Source: Dorea sp. AF36-15AT | GTDB lineage: Bacteria; Bacillota; Clostridia; Lachnospirales; Lachnospiraceae | NCBI RefSeq assembly: GCF_003477705.1 | Contig: NZ_QUDV01000009.1 | Span: forward strand, 63,196 to 127,195 | DNA: 64,000 bases | Reading direction: 5' to 3' | In this document: piece by piece, positions 31,740-39,900 of the stretch | Layout of the letters: every line of letters starts with the position of its first letter | Position numbering within the stretch: the stretch's first letter is position 1 | Notes under the pieces: generated by a model | Told to the model about the DNA's origin: nothing | Seen by the model: only the letters and a program-made list of their open reading frames with translations | The model's database searches: none | Program-made: the position numbers and the translations under genes

Positions 31740-34355
31740 TTATCCTTCGTAGTACGCTTTCAGATAAATTTCCTTAATCTCTTTGAACAGAGGATATCTT
31801 GGGTTAGCACCTGTACACTGGTCGTTGAATGCATTCTCTACCATTTCATCCAGAGTAGCGAGGAAATCTTCTTCCTTAACACCATATTCTTTAATTGTTC
31901 TCTTAATTCCAACTTTTTCTTTCAGTTCTGCGATAGCTTTGATGAAGTTATCAAATACTTCGTCATCATTCTTACCTGTTACGCCACAGAATCTTCCAAA
32001 TTCAGCATATCTCTCTTTAGCCTTTGGATATGGATACTGAGAGAATGTTCCCATCTTAACCGGTGCCGGATCTGCATTGTATTTCATAACAAGCTCGATC
32101 AACAGTGCGTTAGCAATACCGTGTGGCAGGTGATGATATGCACCAAGCTTGTGTGCCATAGAGTGGCAAACTCCCAGGAATGCATTAGCAAATGCCATAC
32201 CAGCCATTGTAGATGCATTAGCCATTCCTTCTCTTGCGATCGGATCAGCAGCGCCCTTCTCATATGCGTCTGGCAGATATGTGAAGATGTTCTTACCAGC
32301 TTTGAGAGCCAGACCATCTGTATAATCTGTAGCCATGATAGATACGTATGCTTCCAGAGCATGTGTCAGGGCATCGATACCTGATGCACTGGTCAGTCCC
32401 TTCGGCTGAGTCATCATGAAGTCTGTATCTACGATTGCCATGTTCGGCAGAAGCTCGTAGTCAGCGATCGGCCATTTTGTACCTGTGTCTGCATCTGTGA
32501 TGATTGCAAACGGTGTAACCTCAGAACCTGTACCTGATGAAGTAGGAATTGCTATCATCATAGCTTTCTCACCCATCTTCGGGAATGTGTATACTCTCTT
32601 ACGGATATCCATGAAGTCCATAGCCAGGTCTTCAAAGTTACACTCTGGATGCTCATACATGAGCCACATGATCTTCGCTGCGTCCATAGATGATCCACCG
32701 CCAAGAGCGATGATTACATCTGGCTGGAATGCCTTTAACTGCTCCAGACCTTTTCTTGCAATCTGAAGTGTCGGATCCGGTGCTACTTCATAGAAGCATG
32801 CATACTGAATGCCCATCTCATCAAGTTTATCAGTAATAGGAGCTGTCATACCGCTGCTGAACAGGAATCCGTCAGTTACGATAAACGCTTTTTTCTTATC
32901 ATAATAATTCTTTAATTCATCCAGTGCTACTGGCAGGCAACCCTTCTTAAAGTATACCTTCTGAGGTGTTCTGAACCACAGCATATTTTCTCTCCTTTCG
33001 GCAACGGTCTTGATGTTCAGCAGGTGTTTCGGACCTACGTTCTCTGATACAGAGTTGCCGCCGTAAGAGCCGCATCCCAATGTCAGTGATGGAGCTAATC
33101 CGAAGTTATAAAGGTCACCAATACCACCGTGAGAAGAAGGTGTGTTGATCAGAATACGGCAGGTCTTCATGCGTGCTGCATGCTCAGCCATCTTCTCTTT
33201 TTCATTTACATTGATGTACAGAGATGATGTATGTCCGTATCCACCGTCAGATACAAGCTGCTCAGCCATCTGAAGTGCGGTCTCATAATCTTTTGCTTTG
33301 TAAAGAGCAAGTACCGGAGACAGCTTCTCATGTGCAAATGGCTCAGATACATCTACAGATGTAACCTCACCAATCAGGATCTTGGTATCTGCAGGTACTT
33401 CAAATCCAGCTAATTTAGCGATCTCTGCCGCAGGCTGTCCTACGATCTTAGGATTAACGCTTCCTGCAGGTGTCAGGATAATCTCACGAACCATATCCAG
33501 TTCTTTCTTATTAAGCATATGACATCCACGTTTGATAAACTCAGCGCGTACTTCGTCATAAATGTCTGCGATTGCTGTAACAGACTGTTCAGATGCACAG
33601 ATCATACCATTGTCAAATGTCTTAGAATGGATAACTGAGTACACTGCTGTCTGAACATCACAGCTTGAATCCATGATAACCGGTGTGTTACCAGGTCCTA
33701 CACCAAGTGCCGGCTTTCCTGATGAGTAAGCTGCTCTTACCATTCCCGGACCACCTGTTGCAAGAATCTCATCTGCATTAGCCATGATCAGACCGGACAT
33801 CTCAACGGTTGGCTCTTCCAGACAGTCGATGATACCTTCCGGTGCACCAGCTTTTACAGCTGCTTCTGCTACTAGCATAGCTGCTGCTCTTGTACATTTC
33901 TTAGCACGTGGATGTGGGCTGATGATGATTGCGTTTCTTGTCTTCAGACAGATCAATGTCTTGAAGATAGCTGTAGATGTCGGGTTCGTTGTAGGAATGA
34001 TAGCTCCTACCAGGCCAACCGGCTCAGCGATCTTCTTAATACCATATGCCGGATCCTCTTCCAGAACACCACATGTCTGCAGGTGACGATATTTATTATA
34101 AGTATACTCTGCTGCGTAATGGTTCTTGATTACCTTATCTTCTACGATTCCCATTCCTGTCTCTTCGGCTGCCATCTTTGCCAGCGGAATACGTGCCTTA
34201 TTAGCTGCCATAGCCGCTTCGAAAAAGATCTTATCAACCTGTTCCTGAGTGTATGTTGCAAAGATCTTCTGGGCCTCTTTCATCTTGGCCATCTTCTGCT
34301 CCAGCCATTCAGGTGTATTAACTTCCGGTGCTTTGATTTCTTCTTTCTTTGCCAT
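31740..34355 (-). CDS. adhE: Bifunctional acetaldehyde-CoA/alcohol dehydrogenase AdhE
   Basis: An 871-residue fermentative fusion enzyme that turns acetyl-CoA into acetaldehyde and then ethanol with two NADH. The N-terminal aldehyde dehydrogenase half (about 1-440) has the catalytic Cys in FDNGMICASEQSV. The C-terminal iron-dependent alcohol dehydrogenase half has ALGGGSSMDAAK for NAD and metal ligands in HALEAYVS...HSMAHKLGAYHHLPHG. The linker contains the typical ENMLWFRTPQKVYFKKGCLP. Length is normal for AdhE (860-890), and the family forms helical spirosomes. It has its own promoter with a strong AAGGAGG site. Confidence 0.97.
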   Translation of the reverse strand: MAKKEEIKAPEVNTPEWLEQKMAKMKEAQKIFATYTQEQVDKIFFEAAMAANKARIPLAKMAAEETGMGIVEDKVIKNHYAAEYTYNKYRHLQTCGVLEEDPAYGIKKIAEPVGLVGAIIPTTNPTSTAIFKTLICLKTRNAIIISPHPRAKKCTRAAAMLVAEAAVKAGAPEGIIDCLEEPTVEMSGLIMANADEILATGGPGMVRAAYSSGKPALGVGPGNTPVIMDSSCDVQTAVYSVIHSKTFDNGMICASEQSVTAIADIYDEVRAEFIKRGCHMLNKKELDMVREIILTPAGSVNPKIVGQPAAEIAKLAGFEVPADTKILIGEVTSVDVSEPFAHEKLSPVLALYKAKDYETALQMAEQLVSDGGYGHTSSLYINVNEKEKMAEHAARMKTCRILINTPSSHGGIGDLYNFGLAPSLTLGCGSYGGNSVSENVGPKHLLNIKTVAERRENMLWFRTPQKVYFKKGCLPVALDELKNYYDKKKAFIVTDGFLFSSGMTAPITDKLDEMGIQYACFYEVAPDPTLQIARKGLEQLKAFQPDVIIALGGGSSMDAAKIMWLMYEHPECNFEDLAMDFMDIRKRVYTFPKMGEKAMMIAIPTSSGTGSEVTPFAIITDADTGTKWPIADYELLPNMAIVDTDFMMTQPKGLTSASGIDALTHALEAYVSIMATDYTDGLALKAGKNIFTYLPDAYEKGAADPIAREGMANASTMAGMAFANAFLGVCHSMAHKLGAYHHLPHGIANALLIELVMKYNADPAPVKMGTFSQYPYPKAKERYAEFGRFCGVTGKNDDEVFDNFIKAIAELKEKVGIKRTIKEYGVKEEDFLATLDEMVENAFNDQCTGANPRYPLFKEIKEIYLKAYYEG

Positions 34356-34403
34356 AACTTCCTCCTTAATATGTATTTTTGTTTGGCTCTAATCTCTGAC
34401 TGT

Positions 34404-34432
34404 ATTGTGCCATATTATTTTGTAAATTTCAA
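34404..34432 (-). promoter_or_regulatory. adhE promoter
   Basis: On the minus strand -35 TTGAAA, 17 bases, -10 CACAAT, about 50 bases before the ATG. Confidence 0.6.
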
Positions 34433-34521
34433 GTATTTTTTGCCAAATTTGCTGACATCTTTGTGTCACACAGGTTAATTTTTTCACTACTTGTGAAATA
34501 ATTATCTTTAAATAGTGTTTA

Positions 34522-34538
34522 GTAGTACTAATTACTAC
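34522..34538. promoter_or_regulatory. Palindromic operator candidate between divergent fermentation genes
   Basis: GTAGTA and TACTAC are perfect inverted six-base arms around CTAAT, upstream of both divergent promoters. The binding protein is unknown. Confidence 0.4.
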
Positions 34539-34711
34539 CATTCTTATCAATCACATTCCATCTTTTGTGTATTTTGTCAGTCAATTGACTTCTTTTATTT
34601 GTTTTTTTGGTTAATTATTAGTCTAAATTACACACGTTTTTATACATTTTTAACAATCAGAGCGTGTTCTATTTTTATTTTTTGTTCACATTTGCCTATA
34701 CTTTATTTAGA

Positions 34712-34741
34712 TTGACTATTCTGAAAAAGATGCGTTACAAT
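34712..34741 (+). promoter_or_regulatory. Promoter of the 2-hydroxyacid dehydrogenase gene
   Basis: -35 TTGACT and -10 TACAAT with an 18-base spacer, about 30 bases before the ATG; AGGAGG follows. Confidence 0.65.
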
Positions 34742-34771
34742 GTATACGGAATTTTTTTAGGAGGATAAGCC

Positions 34772-35710
34772 ATGAAAATCGTTTTTTTAGAAGCACAGAG
34801 TATTGGAGATGACATTGATCTCTCCGGATTTGATATTCTTGGAGAAGTCGTTAAATACCCAATCGCAACTGCCGAACAGACACCGGAACTGATTGCTGAT
34901 GCAGATGTAGCCGTGCTCAGCAAGATCCCTGTCAACGAAGCCACCATAGGTGCAGCTAAGAACCTGAAGCTGGTCTGCCTGACTGCAACAGGAACCAACA
35001 ATCTGGACAAGGATTATCTGGACAGCCACGGTATCGCATGGCGCAATGTAGCAGACTATTCTACCGAATCTGTGGCGCAGCATACATTTGCCATGCTCTT
35101 CTATCTGTTGGAAAAGCTCCGTTACTATGATGACTATGTAAAAGATGGAGCCTATACGCAAGATACCGTATTCACTCACTTCGACGAGCGTTTTTGCGAG
35201 ATAAAAGGTAAAACCTGGGGAATCATAGGTCTTGGCAACATCGGACGCCGTGTAGCTGCGATTGCATCCGCATTTGGTGCCAATGTCATCTACGCTTCTG
35301 CATCCGGAAGAACGGCTCAGGACGGCTATCATCAGGTAGATCTGGACACCTTATATGCAGAATCCGATATTATCTCTGTACATGCACCGTTGAATAAATA
35401 TACAGAGAATCTTATTAATAAGGATGCCCTGAGCAAAATGAAATCAAGCTGTATCTTTATCAATGTTGGACGAGGACCGATCGTGGTCGAAGAAGATCTG
35501 GCTGACGCACTGGAGAACGGCGAGATTGCCGCTGCCGGACTGGATGTACTCCGCGTAGAACCAATGCTTGCCGATAATCCGTTAGGACGGATCAAAGACA
35601 GTAAAAAACTCCTGATCACTCCACACATTGCATGGGCAAGTGTAGAGGCACGCACCAGACTGATGGACATCATCCTGGGACAGATCAAGGAGTTCTTTGA
35701 TATAAAATAA
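34772..35710 (+). CDS. NAD-dependent D-2-hydroxyacid dehydrogenase (glycerate dehydrogenase-like)
   Basis: The 312-residue enzyme belongs to the D-2-hydroxyacid dehydrogenase family. The nucleotide motif GIIGLGNIGRRVA is at about residues 149-161. The catalytic Arg lies in NVGRGPIVVEEDL, Glu in VLRVEPM, and His in TPHIAWASVEAR. The TPHIAWAS context is typical of hydroxypyruvate/glycerate reductases (HprA-like), so interconversion of hydroxypyruvate and glycerate, or a related 2-ketoacid, is the best guess. Being divergent from adhE suggests a fermentative or serine-related role. It converges closely with lspA downstream (14-base gap). Confidence 0.9.
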   Translation: MKIVFLEAQSIGDDIDLSGFDILGEVVKYPIATAEQTPELIADADVAVLSKIPVNEATIGAAKNLKLVCLTATGTNNLDKDYLDSHGIAWRNVADYSTESVAQHTFAMLFYLLEKLRYYDDYVKDGAYTQDTVFTHFDERFCEIKGKTWGIIGLGNIGRRVAAIASAFGANVIYASASGRTAQDGYHQVDLDTLYAESDIISVHAPLNKYTENLINKDALSKMKSSCIFINVGRGPIVVEEDLADALENGEIAAAGLDVLRVEPMLADNPLGRIKDSKKLLITPHIAWASVEARTRLMDIILGQIKEFFDIK

Positions 35711-35724
35711 GCTGCCGCTGATTA

Positions 35725-36195
35725 TTAATTTTTATTCTGAAAAAATTCAGATAGTACAGTCATAACCGCACCTGCAAAGATAGCAAAGTCTCCCACATTA
35801 TAGGTAATGGAAGAGAACTTTTCCCAGTGGGTGCGGATTCCTATATAATCCACTACTTTTCCGTGTCTGACACGATCGACAAAGTTACTGAGCGCACCAC
35901 CAGTCATACACATCATGCCAAGCTTCAGCAGATGTCTGCCTTTCTGATGCAGTAAGATAAAATCATATGCTACCACTGCTGCCACTGCGGATGTGGTCAG
36001 CATCCTCATAGTCTTCGGCTGATCTTGCAGCAGATTGAACGCTGCTCCCCGGTTATACACCTTGCGGATAGAAAATGGCGTGCCGGAGAGTTTTTTCTCC
36101 TCACCTGGTTTTATACATTTCTCTACGCGGCTCTTCAGATAAAGATCCATTCCACAGATAACTGCTGCAACTGCCGGATATAGTCTGGACTTCAT
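35725..36195 (-). CDS. lspA: Signal peptidase II (lipoprotein signal peptidase), divergent
   Basis: The 156-residue membrane protein has about four helices and the two catalytic aspartates of LspA: one in ALSNFVDRVRHGKVVDYI and the other in TYNVGDFAIFAG. It removes signal peptides from diacylglyceryl-modified lipoproteins such as the OppA proteins of this window. The N-terminal half is more divergent than usual, and the first Asn-rich motif (VYNRGAAFNLL) is conserved. Its ATG overlaps the upstream stop by one base (TAATG), implying coupling to the small protein before it. It may be a second LspA rather than the housekeeping copy. Confidence 0.8.
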   Translation of the reverse strand: MKSRLYPAVAAVICGMDLYLKSRVEKCIKPGEEKKLSGTPFSIRKVYNRGAAFNLLQDQPKTMRMLTTSAVAAVVAYDFILLHQKGRHLLKLGMMCMTGGALSNFVDRVRHGKVVDYIGIRTHWEKFSSITYNVGDFAIFAGAVMTVLSEFFQNKN

Positions 36196-36536
36196 TATTC
36201 TTCTGAGGTCTCTTCAAAAACCTCTTCCTCTTCCGTTGTATCCGCTGCAGCAACACCATTGATGCGGTCAATCTCTGCCTGAATCTTTGTAACTTCTTCA
36301 TTTCTCTGATCGATTGCTTCACAAAGTGCTACCATATCCGTATCAACAACTTCACCGTTACGATACTTTTCAAATATGATTTTGCCGATATCCATATAAT
36401 CTCTGTCATTTGCCCGACCCAGAAAGCGGATATCGCTCTTTCTCTTCTGTATCTCCAGTGTATCTTCTGCCTTCTTCCCCAGATCATTTGCTGTCTCTGA
36501 AAGTCTCTTTCCTAAATCATCAAAAAATCCTGCCAT
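36195..36536 (-). CDS. Small acidic protein, paralog of the zinc-ribbon protein at 53157-53627
   Basis: A 113-residue cytoplasmic protein of unknown function. It begins MAGFFDDLGKRLSETANDLG, a helical segment rich in Lys/Glu. A four-helix-like region containing IFEKYRNGEVVDTDMVALC follows, and a strongly acidic tail rich in Glu and Thr ends it. The opening is shared with the 156-residue protein near 53627 (MGFFDDVKNSLTEKSQDLSK), but this copy lacks the zinc ribbons. The ATG at 36536 follows AAAGGA by eight bases. It is coupled to lspA. I do not recognise a function. Confidence 0.7.
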   Translation of the reverse strand: MAGFFDDLGKRLSETANDLGKKAEDTLEIQKRKSDIRFLGRANDRDYMDIGKIIFEKYRNGEVVDTDMVALCEAIDQRNEEVTKIQAEIDRINGVAAADTTEEEEVFEETSEE

Positions 36537-36566
36537 CTCTGTCATCCTTTCTTGTATATATACGTT

Positions 36567-38273
36567 TTATAACTCCCGAATCGTCCGCAGTGTCTCATAG
36601 AGATCCAATGCACCATATCCCCAGGCTTTATCTGGATACTCAACATCTGTCCGTTTTCTGGCACCTAATATAAAAAGTCCTTTGAGCTGCATCGTATCAT
36701 AACCTGCCGACCGCTTTTCCTGCTCCAACAGCCATTCCAGCAAAAGCGCACTCGCACCTGCTGCAATCGCTGTCCCGATGCTGGAACCGCTTCGCTCTGC
36801 GAATCTTCCTCCCGGCAACGCTCCGGTCACGTTCACGCCCGGCACTGCAAAATCCGGCTTTACATTATTAAGTCTAGTATAGCCTCTGCCTGAGTTAATA
36901 TCAATACTATTCTCATCTCCATTATAGTAGGCTGCTGTGATCACAGATCTCGTTGTCCCAGGTCCGGTAAGCGTTGTATCCGGATCAGACTCCAGAAAGA
37001 TTACATTGCCTGTCAGGAACTCCTTCATTGGAAGCCACAGATGGAAAATCCCACCTGCCAGCCGCACCGGTTCTGCCACAATCCGCCAGATGCCAGGCAC
37101 TGGCGCTAAAAAACGCATAAAGATCAGCTGCGCACTGTTAAATTTGGACAAAATCTGATTATATACCTGCACAGTCGTCTGCTCAAACAAAAAGCGAAAA
37201 GAAAACATCCCGCTCTGTCTGACAGAGATTCGCGGAAGCACTTCCCCGGATGGTGAGATTACTGAAACAGCAATCAGATTCGGCAGTTCTGCCCACAATT
37301 CTATTGAAAACGCCTCTACACCTGTTCCGACCTGAAGTTCAATCTCTCTGCGTTCGGTAAGTGCCTCTATCTTTCCCTGATAATGATGCCTCTGGTTCGC
37401 TTCATTTCCGGTACCGCTCACGATGATCTGATTGCTGGAGTTGGCATAGATCTGCAGCATAAAGTCCAACGAATTATTGCCATTGTGTCCGCCAAAACTG
37501 GTTCCCACCGCCAGACAGATCACCAATGGCATCTGATACCTCTGTGCAAGATTCCTGAGATACCGGATTCCCAGCATGATGTCATTTTCCTGATAGCAGA
37601 CCGCCTCTCCTGCAATCGCGTAGAAATCTCTGAGATAGCGCTTGGCAGGCTTCAGTTTCACCATAGCAATCGCTGATTCCGGTGCCGCACCAAGGAATCT
37701 ATTCTCTGCATTTCCACTTCCGCATGCAAGACTCGCCACAAATGTCCCATGAGTAATGGTATCTTCTGACGGTACGATTACTTTCGGATCTTCACTTTGT
37801 AACGCCTGGTTGAGCATTTCTTCTGTATATTCACTTCCATAGGCAAATCCATCCGGTACTAAACCATCCTGTATGGTCTGATCCCAGATTCCCACAATAC
37901 GCGTACTCCCATCCAGCTTACGAAACACCGGGTTCGTATAATCAATCCCCGTATCCACAAAACCGATCATAACCCCCTCACCTGCCACATTCAGCGTTGG
38001 GTAATACTGCACCTGACTGATCCCTGCCTGATTCATGGCATCCATATCCAGAAGACCGTAACACTGTGGAACTGCATTATACACATACCGATCAAAATCA
38101 ATGGGTTCTGCAATATTCTTATTCAGATATACAATCTCATATCCTGCCCCAACCTCCTGTGAACACACCTCCTCAGGAAGCGCAGGGAGACTTATCCTTC
38201 CACCATCCATTGACACAATAAAATCCCTATAATCATTCGACAATATCTGCGCCCTGCACATTTCCAAATCCAT
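36567..38273 (-). CDS. S8 subtilisin-like serine peptidase, Csp-like
   Basis: The 568-residue protein carries the subtilase triad: Asp107 in IGFVDTGIDYTNP, His175 in THGTFVASLACG, and Ser in the GSSIGTAIAAG segment (about residue 515), plus the oxyanion Asn in SGTGNEAN. A large insertion of about 130-150 residues lies between the Asn and Ser blocks. This arrangement and the N-terminal prodomain-like first 95 residues resemble the Csp proteases that act in clostridial spore germination. No signal peptide is seen. The frame is open to 38396, but ATG 38273 has GAGGTG seven bases ahead. A role in germination is a family-based guess. Confidence 0.85.
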   Translation of the reverse strand: MDLEMCRAQILSNDYRDFIVSMDGGRISLPALPEEVCSQEVGAGYEIVYLNKNIAEPIDFDRYVYNAVPQCYGLLDMDAMNQAGISQVQYYPTLNVAGEGVMIGFVDTGIDYTNPVFRKLDGSTRIVGIWDQTIQDGLVPDGFAYGSEYTEEMLNQALQSEDPKVIVPSEDTITHGTFVASLACGSGNAENRFLGAAPESAIAMVKLKPAKRYLRDFYAIAGEAVCYQENDIMLGIRYLRNLAQRYQMPLVICLAVGTSFGGHNGNNSLDFMLQIYANSSNQIIVSGTGNEANQRHHYQGKIEALTERREIELQVGTGVEAFSIELWAELPNLIAVSVISPSGEVLPRISVRQSGMFSFRFLFEQTTVQVYNQILSKFNSAQLIFMRFLAPVPGIWRIVAEPVRLAGGIFHLWLPMKEFLTGNVIFLESDPDTTLTGPGTTRSVITAAYYNGDENSIDINSGRGYTRLNNVKPDFAVPGVNVTGALPGGRFAERSGSSIGTAIAAGASALLLEWLLEQEKRSAGYDTMQLKGLFILGARKRTDVEYPDKAWGYGALDLYETLRTIREL

Positions 38274-38320
38274 ATAAAAACACCTCATATACTTTTTGTA
38301 ACTGTTCTGAGCCCCACCCA

Positions 38321-38374
38321 TACAAGAAAAAACTGTTATTCTCATGCATGCATGGCATAACAGTTTTTCTTGTG
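38321..38374. terminator. Intrinsic terminator between clpX and the S8 peptidase gene
   Basis: CAAGAAAAACTGTTAT-type arms pair around GCCATGCATGCATGAGA. The stem is symmetric with T-runs inside its arms on both strands. Confidence 0.8.
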
Positions 38375-38442
38375 TTAAGGGGTTCTGAACAGCCACCTTT
38401 TAATTCAGTATACGAGGTATGTATATACAGTATGTATCTGAA

Positions 38443-39885
38443 TTAGCCTTCCAGCTGTGGAAGTTCCTGACCGCGCAGCATGATCACCGGGCCGCCGGTT
38501 CCTTCTATATAAGATCGGGTGATCACTACTTCACCAATGCTGTCATCCTTTGGAATCTCGTACATAATATCCAACATAAATTCCTCAATGATCGCACGAA
38601 GTGCACGGGCTCCTGTATTCTTCTTCACAGCTTTCTCTGCAATTGCACGAAGCGCATCATCTTCAAATTCCAGCTTTACTTCATCCAACGCCAGAAGCTT
38701 CTGATACTGCTTCAGGATGGCATTCTTAGGCTCTTTGAGAATCTTAACCAGCAGATCTTCATCCAATCCCTGGAGCGTAAATATAATCGGCAGACGACCG
38801 ATAAACTCTGGGATCATACCAAATGCACGCAGATCTTCAATCGTTACCTTAGACAGAATATTCTTGTCATGGTCATATTTGTCTTTCAGCTCTGCATTAA
38901 ATCCAATAGTTGCCTGTTTGGTCAAACGCTCTTTGATAATATTGTCCAGATCCGGAAATGCACCGCCACAGATAAATAAGATATTCTTGGTATTCACTGT
39001 AGTGAGCGGCACCATAGCATTCTTGCTGTTGGCTCCAACAGGGACTTCTACTTCACTGCCCTCTAATAACTTCAGCATGCCCTGCTGAACGGATTCACCG
39101 CTGACATCACGCTGGCTGGTATTCTTTTTCTTGGCAATCTTATCAATCTCATCGATGAAAATAATGCCCTGCTCTGCCTTCTCTACATCATTATCCGCTG
39201 CCGCCAGAAGCTTGGATACCACACTCTCAATATCATCACCGATATAGCCCGCCTCAGTCAGAGACGTTGCATCCGTGATCGCAAGCGGCACATCAAGAAG
39301 TTTCGCCAGTGTCTTGACCAGATATGTCTTACCGCAACCGGTAGGTCCGATCATCAGCATGTTAGATTTCTCGATCTCAATATCATCCATCGTATCCGTT
39401 GCCACACGTTTGTAATGATTATATACTGCTACCGACATTGCTTTCTTGGCATATTCCTGTCCTACTACAAAGTCATCCAGCTTCGCCTTAATCTTATGCG
39501 GTGCCGGAATATCCTTGATATCCAGGATCGGCTTACGCTCTTCGCCTTCTTTTTTCTTCTTAATCTTCTGCTTCTTTGGAATCACATTCTCAAGATCATC
39601 CACACTGAACATCTGCACTCCCGGCATATTCAGAAGCTGGCTGTAATCCATCTGTCCGCCTGACATCATATCAAAGCTCTTCTGCATGCAATCCGGACAC
39701 ACACTGATATGATTCGGCAGATCCATCATCTTGCCGGTCTGGCTTTCCGGTCTGTGACAGATGAAGCATACCTTTTCATATTCATCATCATCTTTCTTCC
39801 GATCTTCGACAACAACATCCTTGTCATCTACTTTTTCTACTTCATTTTCCAATTCATTATGATTCATATTATCTTTTTCTGACAT
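38443..39885 (-). CDS. clpX: ATP-dependent Clp protease ATP-binding subunit ClpX
   Basis: The 480-residue AAA+ unfoldase delivers substrates to ClpP. It has an N-terminal zinc-binding domain with CFICHRP and CPDC (Cys4 at about residues 40-66), then a basic linker (KKQKIKKKKEGEERK). The AAA+ core has Walker A GPTGCGKTYL, Walker B IIFIDEIDKIAKK, and pore and sensor motifs including PEFIGRLP. It is about 60 residues longer than standard ClpX because of an acidic N-terminal extension and the basic linker. It has a good AGGAG site. clpP is not adjacent here, so this may be a second ClpX-type copy. Confidence 0.93.
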   Translation of the reverse strand: MSEKDNMNHNELENEVEKVDDKDVVVEDRKKDDDEYEKVCFICHRPESQTGKMMDLPNHISVCPDCMQKSFDMMSGGQMDYSQLLNMPGVQMFSVDDLENVIPKKQKIKKKKEGEERKPILDIKDIPAPHKIKAKLDDFVVGQEYAKKAMSVAVYNHYKRVATDTMDDIEIEKSNMLMIGPTGCGKTYLVKTLAKLLDVPLAITDATSLTEAGYIGDDIESVVSKLLAAADNDVEKAEQGIIFIDEIDKIAKKKNTSQRDVSGESVQQGMLKLLEGSEVEVPVGANSKNAMVPLTTVNTKNILFICGGAFPDLDNIIKERLTKQATIGFNAELKDKYDHDKNILSKVTIEDLRAFGMIPEFIGRLPIIFTLQGLDEDLLVKILKEPKNAILKQYQKLLALDEVKLEFEDDALRAIAEKAVKKNTGARALRAIIEEFMLDIMYEIPKDDSIGEVVITRSYIEGTGGPVIMLRGQELPQLEG

Positions 39886-39900
39886 TCGTTTTCTCCTAAT

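Larger units (their letters stand above)
34356..34771. other. Divergent intergenic region between adhE and the 2-hydroxyacid dehydrogenase gene
   Basis: This 416-base AT-rich gap holds the adhE promoter, the promoter of the rightward gene, a 17-base palindrome GTAGTA-CTAAT-TACTAC (34522-34538), and the palindrome AGTCAATTGACT near 34580. I see no credible open reading frame. No site clearly matching the Rex consensus was found, although TTGTTAAA on the minus strand near 34650 is half of one. Confidence 0.6.

Noticed and set aside
34640..34665. Rex binding site upstream of adhE
   Set aside because: Only one half (TTGTTAAA) fits; the second arm does not match, so I do not call it.
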